This document shows, one piece after another, positions 40,513 to 49,384 of a stretch of 64,000 nt of DNA. The stretch's first letter is position 1. Each line of letters opens with the position of its first letter. Source of the DNA: CF-13 sp036782775 (GTDB taxonomy: Bacteria; Chloroflexota; Dormibacteria; CF-121); NCBI GenBank assembly GCA_036782775.1, contig DAIPYJ010000006.1, positions 12,914 to 76,913 on the forward strand, written 5' to 3'. The notes beneath the pieces were generated by a model. It was given only the letters and a program-made list of their open reading frames with translations. It was not told the origin of the DNA and searched no databases. A program made the translations under genes and the position numbers.

Positions 40513-43086
40513 GTGAACAGCGCGGATATCCGCCGGCGTTTTCTCAACTTCTTCAACGAGCGGGACCACAAGGTGTTGCCGAGTTCATCCCTGATCCCGT
40601 TCGGCGATCCATCCTTGCTCTTTACCAGTGCGGGCATGGTGCAGTTCAAGCCCTATTTCCTGGGCCAGAGCAAGCCGCCGCATCCGCGAGCCGCCACCTG
40701 TCAGAAAGTGTTTCGCGCCGTCGACATCGACGTGGTCGGCCATGACGGGCATCACCTCACCTATTTCGAGATGCTCGGCAATTTTTCCTTCGGCGACTAC
40801 TTCAAAGAAAAGGCGATTCCTTATGCCTACGAGTTCCTGACGCGGCAGCTCGGGCTCGAGGAGTCACGCCTGTGGGCCGGAGTTCACAACGACGATGACG
40901 AGGCCTACGAGATCTGGGTAAAGACCGGCATCCCGGCTGAGAGGGTCCGTCGCTTTGGTGACGAGTACAACTTCTGGGCCGCCGGTCCGACCGGTCCCTG
41001 TGGACCGGACTCCGAGGTCCACTACGACTGGGGCGAGCAGTACAGCTGTGGACGCCCTGACTGCGGGCCGAACTGCGAGTACTGCGACCGCTTCCTCGAG
41101 ATCTGGAATCTGGTTTTTATGCAATGGAACCGGGATCAGGCAGGCAATCGAACCGACCTGGAACGAAAGGGAATCGACACCGGCATGGGCCTCGAGCGCA
41201 TCACGGCAGTCGTCAACGGCTACCCGACGGCGGGTGCCCGGCTGAAACGGCCTCCTTCCGGCGTTTTTGAGACCGATGCCTTTAAGCCGCTCATCGAGCA
41301 CTGGGCGCAGGAGACCGATCACCCATATGGCGCCAACGCTCAGTCCGATGTCTCGCTCAAAATCCTCGCGGACCACGCACGCGGCGCCACCATGCTGCTG
41401 GCGGATGGCGTCATGCCGGCCAATGACGGCCGCGGCTACGTGCTCCGCCGCCTGATCCGGCGGGCCATGGTCCACGCCCGTCGTCTGGACGCCGACGCGA
41501 CACTCTCCTCGGGGGTCCCGATCGTCGACGAGATTCTGGGCGCTGCCTATCCGGAGTTAGGGCACAAGATTGGAGAGATCCAGTCGATCCTGCAGGCGGA
41601 AGAAGATCGCTTTGCCGTCGCGCTGCGGCAGGGAACGGAACGGCTGCAAGGACTGCTGGAGCGGGGAGCGCTCAGCCCCGAAGAGGTCTTCTACCTGCAC
41701 GACACGATGGGCTTTCCCGTCGAGCTGACGGCTGAGCTGGCACAGGAACGCGGCGTCACGGTCGACATGACGGCCGTGGCATCCCTGATGGAACGGCAAC
41801 GGGAGCGCAGCCGCGGAGCGACTGCCGACTTTGGAGCGCCGGTCGCCGGGAGTGCGACGCGCTTCGTCGGCTATGACCGTCTCGAATCGGAAAGCGTCGT
41901 CACGGAAATCTTTCCCGTGCCTGGCGACGACAAGGTCAGCGATGTGTTTCTCGATCAGACACCCTTTTATGCCGAGCGCGGCGGTCAGGCGGCGGACCGC
42001 GGATGGTTGCGATCGGACGGTTCGCAGTACGAGGTCGTCGATGCTCAATGGCAGGGTGATGCCATCCGGCATCGCGTGCTGATGCCCCCGGGCCGTCTAC
42101 GGGTAGGCGACCCGGTCCGCGCCGCGGTCGACGCGGGCCGACGGCAGGCGATCGCCCGGCATCATTCGGCGACGCATCTCTTGCACCGCGCCCTGAAAGA
42201 CATCGTCGGCGAGGAAGCGAAACAAGCCGGGTCATCGGTCCAGGCGGAGTACGCGACCTTCGACTTCGGCTTTCCCCGGGCGCTCGAACGCGACGAGCTG
42301 GACAGGGTCTCCAGCCGGCTCAATCAGCAGATCCGCGCCAATCTCGAACGCCGCGTCGAACAGTTGCCGCTGGCCGAGGCGATGGCGAGTGGTGCCATCG
42401 CGCTCTTCGACGAGAAGTACGGCGAGGTCGTCCGCGTCGTGAGCTTCGGCGATTGGGCCCGCGAGCTCTGTGGTGGCACGCATGTCGAGCGTAGCGGGGA
42501 TATCGGCGTCGCGCTGCTCTCCGGAGACCGCAGCATCGGAGCCGGCGTCCGCCGCATCGAGATGCGCGCCGGGGAGGCAGCCGAGCGGCAGATTCGCGAA
42601 GAGGAACGGGTGCTGACCCAACTGCAGGAGGCGCTTCGCGCCAGCGCCGGCGAGCTTTCGTCGCGAGTAGCCGCCCTCCAGGCTGAGGTCAAACGGCTCG
42701 AGAAAGACAGCGCGACGCTCCGCCAGCGGTTAGCCGCGGGCGGCACCGCTCGAGTGCAGGAGGCGAGCGTCAATGGCGTGCGCCTCGTTCTTCAGCGGCT
42801 CGACGAGGGCGAGAAAGAGCTGCTGGTCTTTGCCGATCAGACCCTCAACCGCGCGAATGGCAACAGCGTGGCGATCGTGGTCAGCGGCCGAAACTTCGCG
42901 GTCAAGGTCGCGAGCCCGCTGGCAAGCCGGTTACCCGCGAACGACCTCGTGCAGGCTTTCCGCCAGGTCGCCGGCGGCAAGGGCGGCGGCCGAGGGCCGG
43001 TGGGACAGGGCGGGGGCATCGATCCGGACCGCGTCGAGGCGGCATTCAAAACGGTGCAGGACTACGTGCGGGCGCACCTCTCATGA
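40513..43086 (+). CDS. alaS: Alanyl-tRNA synthetase
   Basis: 857 residues. Core landmarks: SADIRRRFLNFFNERDHKVL, LLFTSAGMVQFKPYFLG and PTGPCGPDSEVHYDWG. Editing domain: ARHHSATHLLHRAL and CGGTHVERSGDIG. The C-terminal part has a coiled coil then a Gly-rich C-Ala domain (GGKGGGRGPVGQGGG). GTG 40513 matches the family N-terminus and has a good Shine-Dalgarno; the ATG at 40489 lies within the -10 element and would not be on the transcript. It overlaps the next gene by ATGA. Confidence 0.96.
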   Translation: MNSADIRRRFLNFFNERDHKVLPSSSLIPFGDPSLLFTSAGMVQFKPYFLGQSKPPHPRAATCQKVFRAVDIDVVGHDGHHLTYFEMLGNFSFGDYFKEKAIPYAYEFLTRQLGLEESRLWAGVHNDDDEAYEIWVKTGIPAERVRRFGDEYNFWAAGPTGPCGPDSEVHYDWGEQYSCGRPDCGPNCEYCDRFLEIWNLVFMQWNRDQAGNRTDLERKGIDTGMGLERITAVVNGYPTAGARLKRPPSGVFETDAFKPLIEHWAQETDHPYGANAQSDVSLKILADHARGATMLLADGVMPANDGRGYVLRRLIRRAMVHARRLDADATLSSGVPIVDEILGAAYPELGHKIGEIQSILQAEEDRFAVALRQGTERLQGLLERGALSPEEVFYLHDTMGFPVELTAELAQERGVTVDMTAVASLMERQRERSRGATADFGAPVAGSATRFVGYDRLESESVVTEIFPVPGDDKVSDVFLDQTPFYAERGGQAADRGWLRSDGSQYEVVDAQWQGDAIRHRVLMPPGRLRVGDPVRAAVDAGRRQAIARHHSATHLLHRALKDIVGEEAKQAGSSVQAEYATFDFGFPRALERDELDRVSSRLNQQIRANLERRVEQLPLAEAMASGAIALFDEKYGEVVRVVSFGDWARELCGGTHVERSGDIGVALLSGDRSIGAGVRRIEMRAGEAAERQIREEERVLTQLQEALRASAGELSSRVAALQAEVKRLEKDSATLRQRLAAGGTARVQEASVNGVRLVLQRLDEGEKELLVFADQTLNRANGNSVAIVVSGRNFAVKVASPLASRLPANDLVQAFRQVAGGKGGGRGPVGQGGGIDPDRVEAAFKTVQDYVRAHLS

Positions 43087-44354
43087 TCAAGATCAAGGAT
43101 CGGATCAAGCGCCTCCGCCGCGGATCGGACTACGAGAATTACTACACGGCGCTCGACATTGGCACGGAGTACATCAAGGCGCTGGTGGTCAAGCGCGAAG
43201 GCCGCAATGGCGTAGTCCTCGGAGCCTCGAAGCAGCGCCAGGAATACGCCGACATGCAGGGCGGCGTGCCAGCCAACATCCAGGGCATCATCGACCGTTG
43301 CGACCGGGCGATGTCGCAGGCGGAGGACATGTGCGACACCATTCCCGGCCAGGCGGTGATCGGGATCGCCGGGGAGCAGGTCAAGGGCTTCAGCACCTCG
43401 ATCAGCGTGCCTCGCTCCGATCCAACCCTCAAGATCACGGAAAACGAGCTGATGCAGACGCTGCAGCTGGTCGAGAAGCGGGCGCTACGCGAGGCGCAGC
43501 ATGCGATGAGCCTCGAGCTGGGGGTCCCCGACGTCGACGTCAAGCTGATCAACTCGGCGATCACCGGCGTGAAGATCGACGGGTACCCAGTCAATGACCC
43601 GCTGGGTTTCCAGGGCCGCACGATGGTGATCACGATCTTCAACACCTTCGCGCCACTGACGCACGTTGGTGCACTGCAGACGATCGCCTCGGAGCTCGAC
43701 CTCGAACTGGTCGCCACGGTTGCCGAGCCCTACGCGATGGCACGCTGCGCGGCCACCGACGAGGTGTACGACTTCGGCGGGATCTTCATCGATGTCGGCG
43801 GCGGCACCACCGATATTGCCCTGATCCGAAACGGCGGCATCGAGGGGACGCGAATGTTCCCGATCGGCGGCCGGGTCTTCACCAAGAAATTGGCGGCGCG
43901 CTTTGGCATCTCGTTCGCCGACGCCGAGGCGGTCAAGCTGAGACATTCACGAAAGGAACTGCCGCCCGAGCACGCCGAGAAGGTCCACAGCGTGCTCGCC
44001 CGCGACGCCGAAGTCCTTGTCGAAGGCATCGCCATCACCCTGCAGGAGATGTCGAAGGGTGATCGCCTGCCCACCGCGATCTACCTTGCCGGCGGTGGAA
44101 GCGCCCTGCCTGAGCTCAAGGAGCAGCTCAGCCGCTTTCCGTGGGCCGAGAAGATGCCGTTTGCGCGCACGCCGACCGTCACCCCGCTACGCCCGCTCGA
44201 CATCCGGGGCATCTACGACTCGACCGGACTGCTCCTCGACCAGCAGGACATCACCCCGATGGGCCTCGCCTTCCATGCCATTCAGCAGCAGTCCGAAGAT
44301 CAGGCGCCGCTGTTCGGCCTGATGCGAAAGGTGCTGAAGGCGATGCGTGTCTGA
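43083..44354 (+). CDS. FtsA/PilM-like actin-fold ATPase
   Basis: 423 residues. An actin/Hsp70 fold with the SHS2 insertion typical of FtsA: YYTALDIGTEYIKALVVK (phosphate 1), GIAGEQVKGF in the inserted subdomain, IFIDVGGGTTDIALIRNGG (phosphate 2) and AIYLAGGGSALPELKEQL (adenosine). FtsA would tie FtsZ to membrane and PilM a type IV pilus platform. No C-terminal amphipathic FtsA helix is obvious, though the tail GLMRKVLKAMRV is basic. Partners ftsZ or pilN are absent; the next gene encodes a single-pass protein with a baseplate-J-like exterior. Confidence 0.82.
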   Translation: MIKIKDRIKRLRRGSDYENYYTALDIGTEYIKALVVKREGRNGVVLGASKQRQEYADMQGGVPANIQGIIDRCDRAMSQAEDMCDTIPGQAVIGIAGEQVKGFSTSISVPRSDPTLKITENELMQTLQLVEKRALREAQHAMSLELGVPDVDVKLINSAITGVKIDGYPVNDPLGFQGRTMVITIFNTFAPLTHVGALQTIASELDLELVATVAEPYAMARCAATDEVYDFGGIFIDVGGGTTDIALIRNGGIEGTRMFPIGGRVFTKKLAARFGISFADAEAVKLRHSRKELPPEHAEKVHSVLARDAEVLVEGIAITLQEMSKGDRLPTAIYLAGGGSALPELKEQLSRFPWAEKMPFARTPTVTPLRPLDIRGIYDSTGLLLDQQDITPMGLAFHAIQQQSEDQAPLFGLMRKVLKAMRV

Positions 44355-44486
44355 TTCCGGAAAGTCTGATGCCAACGGGCTCATCTTTCCCGAAGTGACC
44401 CCTTATCGCTGCGACAAAAGCTGACACCGTAGCAACTCGACAATCCGTGGCGTTTCCGTTATGAAAGGCAGCGGCGTGTTAAAACT

Positions 44487-46073
44487 GTGAAGACTCTGGC
44501 CAAGCTGCTCTACGTCGAAGCCGACGAGGAGATCACCGATCTCGTCGATCGCCTCCGCGATTTGAGCCTCGAAGACGAGGTGACGTTCGTCGTCCCCGAG
44601 CGTGCCAGGTCACTGCAAAGTGCGATGAGCTTTCGCCTGCTCAAGCGCTATGCCGACAGCTACGGCAAGAAGGTCAACCTCGTGAGTGCCGATCCGCGGC
44701 TTCAGGCGATGGCGCTCGAGGCCGGCTTCACCACCTTTCCCACGATGGCGGCGTACGACCACGGGACTCAGGTTCACCAACCGGCGCTGATCGACGAGCC
44801 TGACGTTCCTGTCTACCGCCCCATCGAATCCGGGCGCGCAATCGCAAGCACCGCTGGCGTGGCCACCCTGGAGCGTCCCAAGCAGGTCACGTCCGCCCCA
44901 CCGAAGAAGGCTGCGCCTGGCTCGTCGTTGCCTTCGGGGCCGCCGCTTCGCGTCTACCGGCCCTACCTGATTGGCGCCGGCGTGCTGGTATTGCTGGGCC
45001 TGCTTGCGGGAATTCTGTATCTGCCGACGGCGAGCGCGGCGCTCATCGTCGCCGGGACGCCGATCAAGGAAGACATCACGCTGAACGGCGCGCCCGGAGC
45101 GCAGACCAGCGGCGACCAGTTCGCAACGCAGGCGGTGCATGCGAGCCAGCAGCAGAGTCTACCCGGCACAGCGACGGGCCAGAAGCCGGTAGCCGCTGTC
45201 GCGGCGTCTGGGAACGTGACATTTTCATATTCGAATTGCTTCATTTTCTGTCAGCCGATTCCCAAGGGCTGGACTGTCGAGACCGCCGATGGGGCCCAGA
45301 AATTTGCGACGCAAAAGGTTGCGAGCATCAACGGTACTGGTGGGAACGTCACGGTGCCGGTCGTTGCGGAGGCGGCTGGCGCTGCGGGCAACGTTGCAGC
45401 TGGCCAAATCTCAAAGATTCAAGGCAATGGCGACGACAGCATTACCGTTAGCAATGCCGACCCGACGACTGGCGGGGCTGACGCACGGACTGCGACCGTG
45501 ATTCAGCAGTCAGACATCGACAGCGTCCGCGACGCCTATGCGAAGGACGCGACGCAGCAGGTTCAGGATCAGCTCAACAGCAAGGCGCAGGGAAAGAAAA
45601 TCGTGCTCGTCGGCACCGGGGTGCAGGCGTCAGCGACCGCCGATCACAAAGTCGGCGACGAGGTCGGCGGGTTCACGGTGACGGTCACGGTCGCAGGCGA
45701 TGGCGTGGTGTTCGACGACGCTGCCGTGCAGAGTCTGCTCAAATCGGCGTTGCAACGGAAGCTGCCGCAAGGAACCCAGCTCACCAGCGAGAACACCAAA
45801 TTGACCTACGACGTCGCCAGCTCGAGCGCTGACGGCCACATCACCCTGAACGGCCATGCCTCCGGCTTCTATACGCCGGTTTACATCCAGTCGAACATCC
45901 GAGCCAAGCTCAAGGGCATGAGCCCGAGCAGGGCTCACGCCTTCCTGCAAACGCTGCCAAACGTGATCGACGCCAGGGTCACGCAGTCGCCCTTTGGGCT
46001 TCCCTGGCTGCCCCTGTTCTCGTCCCGGATCACGCTGCACTTTCAGGAGGTCGCCGGCTCCTCCAGCTCGTGA
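44487..46073 (+). CDS. Single-pass membrane protein with baseplate-J-like extracytoplasmic domain
   Basis: 528 residues. The first 105 form a Rossmann-like cytoplasmic domain (KLLYVEADEEITDLVDRLRD, VTFVVPERARSLQS). A Pro-rich linker leads to one TM helix near 155-178 (LIGAGVLVLLGLLAGILYL). The exterior from about 235 to 330 reads as Gly/Thr/Val-rich beta structure resembling baseplate J/gp47 (SGNVTFSY, PIPKGWTVETADGAQKFAT, GAAGNVAAGQI). GTG start 132 bases after the FtsA-like gene; no clear promoter or riboswitch in that gap. Function unknown. The C-terminus overlaps ruvX. Confidence 0.7.
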   Translation: MKTLAKLLYVEADEEITDLVDRLRDLSLEDEVTFVVPERARSLQSAMSFRLLKRYADSYGKKVNLVSADPRLQAMALEAGFTTFPTMAAYDHGTQVHQPALIDEPDVPVYRPIESGRAIASTAGVATLERPKQVTSAPPKKAAPGSSLPSGPPLRVYRPYLIGAGVLVLLGLLAGILYLPTASAALIVAGTPIKEDITLNGAPGAQTSGDQFATQAVHASQQQSLPGTATGQKPVAAVAASGNVTFSYSNCFIFCQPIPKGWTVETADGAQKFATQKVASINGTGGNVTVPVVAEAAGAAGNVAAGQISKIQGNGDDSITVSNADPTTGGADARTATVIQQSDIDSVRDAYAKDATQQVQDQLNSKAQGKKIVLVGTGVQASATADHKVGDEVGGFTVTVTVAGDGVVFDDAAVQSLLKSALQRKLPQGTQLTSENTKLTYDVASSSADGHITLNGHASGFYTPVYIQSNIRAKLKGMSPSRAHAFLQTLPNVIDARVTQSPFGLPWLPLFSSRITLHFQEVAGSSSS

Positions 46074-46498
46074 GGGTACTGGCGATCGATCCGGGCACGG
46101 TCCGTTTGGGCCTCGCCCTCAGCGATCCATCTGGAACCATCGCCCAGCCGCTTACCGTACTCCAGCGCCGCTCCGAAACTGAAGACCTGACCGCGCTCGC
46201 ACGTCTCGTCGATGAGCATGCGGTGGAGATGATCGTGGTCGGGCTGCCGCGCACCATGGACGGCCGGCTGGAAGCGGCCGCGCAGGATGCCCAGGCGTTC
46301 GGCGCGCAGGTTGGCGAGCGGACCGGGCGGCCTGTAGCATACTGGGACGAACGCCTGACCACGGTGGCCGCCGAGCGCTATCTCATCGAACAGGGTAAGC
46401 GGCGCAACAAACGGCGCCAGGAAATCGACCGAATGGCAGCCACGTTAATGTTGCAGGGGTACCTCGACTACCAGCGCCGAGGCCGACCAGGAGGCTGA
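46070..46498 (+). CDS. ruvX: RuvX/YqgF family Holliday junction resolvase-like nuclease
   Basis: 142 residues, RNase H fold. VLAIDPGTVRLGLALSDPSG holds the first catalytic Asp, IVVGLPRTMDG the second region and YWDERLTTVAAERYL the Glu/Asp region. The family processes the 5' end of 16S rRNA precursor and is also proposed to resolve junctions. GTG start overlaps the previous stop. The ruvX-DUF1292-mltG order downstream of alaS matches the Bacillus yrrK-yrzB-yrrL arrangement. Confidence 0.93.
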   Translation: MRVLAIDPGTVRLGLALSDPSGTIAQPLTVLQRRSETEDLTALARLVDEHAVEMIVVGLPRTMDGRLEAAAQDAQAFGAQVGERTGRPVAYWDERLTTVAAERYLIEQGKRRNKRRQEIDRMAATLMLQGYLDYQRRGRPGG

Positions 46499-46783
46499 AT
46501 GCCAGAGTTTCCCGATGCGGACGGAGAGATCCAGACCATCGAGCTCGTCAACGAAAAAACGGGAGAAGAGGAAAGCTACGTCGTGCACGACGTGGTCGAG
46601 ATCGAGGGGGAGACTTATTACGTCCTGCAGGCGGAGGCTGACGAGGATCAGGTCCTGATCCTGCGCCGCGAGGGCGAGTCCCTGGTCACGCTTGACGACG
46701 AGGAGCATGACCGGATCGTCGAGCAGATGGAGGCCTTCGAAGAGGAAGACGACGTGGACGAAGACGGTGGGACGGAGGGCTAA
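46499..46783 (+). CDS. DUF1292 (YrzB-like) acidic protein
   Basis: 94 residues, starting directly after the ruvX stop. TIELVNEKTGEEESYVVHDV, ETYYVLQAEADEDQVLILR and a Glu/Asp-rich tail match DUF1292, a small conserved protein of unknown function found between ruvX and mltG in Gram-positive bacteria. GGAGGG in its last codons serves as ribosome binding site for mltG. Confidence 0.88.
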   Translation: MPEFPDADGEIQTIELVNEKTGEEESYVVHDVVEIEGETYYVLQAEADEDQVLILRREGESLVTLDDEEHDRIVEQMEAFEEEDDVDEDGGTEG

Positions 46784-47860
46784 CTGAATCCCGCTCGGCG
46801 GCTGCACGAATCGCCCGCCCCACGCCGTCGCAGCCGCCTCGTTGGTTGTCTCCAACTCGTCGCCGTCGTCATCGTTCTGCTCCCGGCCGCGGTCGGGATT
46901 CCCGGCGTGTTTGCCTACAACTGGGTCGACCATCAGCTCCACCAGCCGGTCAATCCCTCGACCGCCAAGGTGCGCTTCGTCGTTCAGCCCGGTTCCACCT
47001 TCCACGAGGTCGCCGATACGCTTCATCGCGCCGGGCTGATCGATAACGTCACGGTCTTCGATCTCTACGCCCGCTTCAAGCACCTCGACCGCAATGTGCA
47101 GGCGGGGGCCTATCAGCTCAGCCGGAACCTCAGCCCGGTCCAGATCCTGACCGCGCTCCAGACCGCCGTCCCGGACGAGATCTACATCGCCATTCCCGAG
47201 GGGTACACGATCAAGAAGACCGCAGCTCTGCTCGACCAGGGCGGCGTCATCAAGGGCAGCGACTATGTCGCCCAAGCCGTCGCCGGCTCCTACTCCTATC
47301 CGTTCCTCAAAGACGTGCCGGCCGGCACCTCGCTGGAAGGGTTTCTCTTCCCGGACACCTACCTCGTGCCGAGAGCGGGTACCGCGAAGCAGCTGATCAC
47401 GCTGCAGTTGAACGCCTTCGGCAGCCACTGGACCGAGGCGCGCAGCGGGCTGGCGGCCCAACGACGGCTCAGCCCGCAGCAGGTCGTCACGATCGCGTCG
47501 ATGATCGAGCGCGAGGCTCGCTTCGACAACGATCGGCCGCTGGTGGCGAGCGTGATCTACAACCGCTTGCAGGCAGGCTGGCCCCTGCAGATCGACGCGA
47601 CCGTGCTGTACGCCAAGGGGGTCTGGCAGTCGACCGTCACCAAGGACGACCGCAATATTCAGTCGCCTTACAACACCTATTTACATACCGGACTTCCGCC
47701 TGGACCGATTGCGAATCCTGGCATCAAAGCGATCGATGCCGCGCTCCAGCCCGCGCAGACGGGCTACTTCTTCTACCTCTCCGACCCCCAGGGCCACAAC
47801 CACTACGCCCGCACCAACGACGAGTTCAACCAGCTTCTCAGGCAATACGGACTCCAGTAG
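46784..47860 (+). CDS. mltG: Endolytic murein transglycosylase MltG, CTG start
   Basis: 358 residues. An N-terminal TM helix (QLVAVVIVLLPAAVGIPGVF) is followed by a LysM-like subdomain (VQPGSTFHEVADTLHRAGLI) and the YceG catalytic domain with EGFLFPDTYLV, SMIEREARFDNDRPLVASV (catalytic Glu) and QSPYNTYLHTGLPPGPI. It trims nascent glycan strands. The frame begins directly after the in-frame TAA of DUF1292 with CTG; the first canonical codon, GTG 46907, would delete the membrane helix. GGAGGG lies four bases before the CTG. Confidence 0.92.
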   Translation: MNPARRLHESPAPRRRSRLVGCLQLVAVVIVLLPAAVGIPGVFAYNWVDHQLHQPVNPSTAKVRFVVQPGSTFHEVADTLHRAGLIDNVTVFDLYARFKHLDRNVQAGAYQLSRNLSPVQILTALQTAVPDEIYIAIPEGYTIKKTAALLDQGGVIKGSDYVAQAVAGSYSYPFLKDVPAGTSLEGFLFPDTYLVPRAGTAKQLITLQLNAFGSHWTEARSGLAAQRRLSPQQVVTIASMIEREARFDNDRPLVASVIYNRLQAGWPLQIDATVLYAKGVWQSTVTKDDRNIQSPYNTYLHTGLPPGPIANPGIKAIDAALQPAQTGYFFYLSDPQGHNHYARTNDEFNQLLRQYGLQ

Positions 47861-47894
47861 CGCCAAAGCGGGTAAGCCCGCCGACCGGTCGAGC

Positions 47895-48716
47895 CTGCTG
47901 CTCCTGGGGGACGACCCCGGTATGGAGCTCGCCGCAAGTCTCTACCAGGCAGCCTTCGATGCGGCGGGGCTCCCGACGAGATGCGCGATCGCGCGCGGTG
48001 GGCTCAAAGATTTGGACGCCGCCGTGGCACGGCTCCGCTCGAGGCGCTCGATCACGGGGGCCGCGGTGCTGATGCCATACACGGTTTCGATCGCGGGCCG
48101 GCTCGACGGGCTGGGGCCCGAGGCGCAGTCCGCCGGGGCGGTGAATACGGTCAGTCACAAGGCCGGCAGATTGATTGGCTGGAACACGGATCGTGCAGGC
48201 TTCGCGCGAGCCCTGGAGGACAGCGGTTTCACTGCCCGCGGCAAGGCGGTCCTCGTGCTCGGCGCCGGGGGAGCCGCCCGTGCGTGCGTCGACGTGATGC
48301 GGGATGAAGCCAGCCGGGTGTGGGTTGCGGCGCCCGACCTCGACGAGGCCCGCGTGCTATGTCGCGACCTCAAGGTTGCGGCCGGCGGGCCGACGCCGAT
48401 CGGCACTCTCGCTCTGCTGGTCAAAAAAGTCGACCTGATCGTCAATGCCACTCCCGTCGGAATGGACGGCACGAGCATGCTCTTTCCGGCCGAGTGGCTG
48501 ATGCCATCCCATTTTGTGTTCGATCTCATCTATTCGCCGGCGCTGACCCCGCTGGTCGGCGCGGCGCGCGAGCGAGGCGCCCGAGCGGTCAACGGGCTCA
48601 GCATGCTGCTTTTCCAGGCCCTCGCCGCCTTCGAGATCTGGGCGGGCCAGCCGGCGCCCGAGGCGCCCATGCGCGCGGCGCTCGAGCGCGCCGTGCTCGA
48701 ACACCTGACGCCGTGA
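47895..48716 (+). CDS. Shikimate dehydrogenase-like protein lacking catalytic residues
   Basis: About 273 residues with the AroE fold: AGAVNTV, LIGWNTDRAGFARALEDSGF, VLVLGAGGAARACVDVM (NADP loop), VDLIVNATPVGM and the VNGLSMLLFQALAAF helix with the substrate Gln. But the shikimate pocket is altered: the N-terminal SxS motif is missing (GDDPGMELAASL) and the usual NVTxPxK reads AAVLMPYT, so the catalytic Lys is Thr. The Asp of NTD remains. It may bind another substrate or be inactive. Start uncertain: CTG 47895 gives normal length; ATG 47922 would cut the first strand. Confidence 0.78.
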   Translation: MLLLGDDPGMELAASLYQAAFDAAGLPTRCAIARGGLKDLDAAVARLRSRRSITGAAVLMPYTVSIAGRLDGLGPEAQSAGAVNTVSHKAGRLIGWNTDRAGFARALEDSGFTARGKAVLVLGAGGAARACVDVMRDEASRVWVAAPDLDEARVLCRDLKVAAGGPTPIGTLALLVKKVDLIVNATPVGMDGTSMLFPAEWLMPSHFVFDLIYSPALTPLVGAARERGARAVNGLSMLLFQALAAFEIWAGQPAPEAPMRAALERAVLEHLTP

Positions 48717-49384
48717 GCGGGCTCTTGCTTGCGCTCGCATGGGCGCTCGTGGGCGCTGCCGTCGGCACCGGACTCAATTTCTTATCGCGATGGCTGGCTC
48801 GCGTCGAGGAAATCGAGTTTCACCAGTCACTCCCCGAAGCGCTGCTGATGCCGCTGCTGGCGGCCGGGCTCTTCTTCGCCTTCGCCTGGCAGCTCGGCGC
48901 GCACCGCCTGCTCATCATCAATTCGGTCTACGCGGCGATCCTGGTCCAGGTCCTGGCGTTCGATCTCAAGACCCGATACATCCTCGACCTGGTGATGTTT
49001 CCCAGCTGGGTGATTGCCTTCGGCCTCGCCTTCATCACCCCATGGACGCCCGGTCTCGGCTGGCCGGGGCCTGACTGGCGAACCTCGCTCTTCGCCGCGG
49101 TCCTCGCCGGCGTCGTCTTCCTCGTGCTCTACCTTGGCGGGCAGCTGATCTTTGGGGCCGAGGCGTTCGGCTTCGGTGACGTCAAGCTCGCCGTCTTCAT
49201 CGGCATGGCCACCGGGCTTTCGAATCTGCGTATGGTGCATGCCATCCTCTACGGGGTTTTCCTCGGAGGACTGGTGGCGATAATTCTGCTCATCACGCGG
49301 ATCCGCAGCATGAAAGAGGCCGTCCCATACGGGCCGTTCCTGGTCACCGGCACGCTGCTCATCCTGCTCACCCAGGCGCCGTGA
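48713..49384 (+). CDS. A24-type prepilin peptidase, no methylase domain
   Basis: 223 residues with about six hydrophobic helices. The two aspartyl protease motifs are visible: FDLKTRYILDLV and FGFGDVKLAVFIG (GxGD). The N-terminal cytoplasmic Cys4 methylase domain of full PilD enzymes is absent, so N-methylation is not predicted. It would process type IV-like prepilins. No prepilin or assembly ATPase is in the window, though the FtsA/PilM-like protein is 4.4 kb upstream. GTG 48713 overlaps the preceding stop. Confidence 0.85.
   Translation: MSGLLLALAWALVGAAVGTGLNFLSRWLARVEEIEFHQSLPEALLMPLLAAGLFFAFAWQLGAHRLLIINSVYAAILVQVLAFDLKTRYILDLVMFPSWVIAFGLAFITPWTPGLGWPGPDWRTSLFAAVLAGVVFLVLYLGGQLIFGAEAFGFGDVKLAVFIGMATGLSNLRMVHAILYGVFLGGLVAIILLITRIRSMKEAVPYGPFLVTGTLLILLTQAP

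Noticed and set aside
44355..44486. Riboswitch or small RNA in the 132-base gap before the baseplate-J-like gene
   Set aside because: I looked for a c-di-GMP or other known aptamer core and did not find a convincing one; only short palindromes such as TTCCGGAA.
48320..48712. Extended N-terminus for the prepilin peptidase frame
   Set aside because: The added 131 residues lie inside the AroE-like gene and look like frame-shifted sequence; GTG 48713 overlaps the stop properly.
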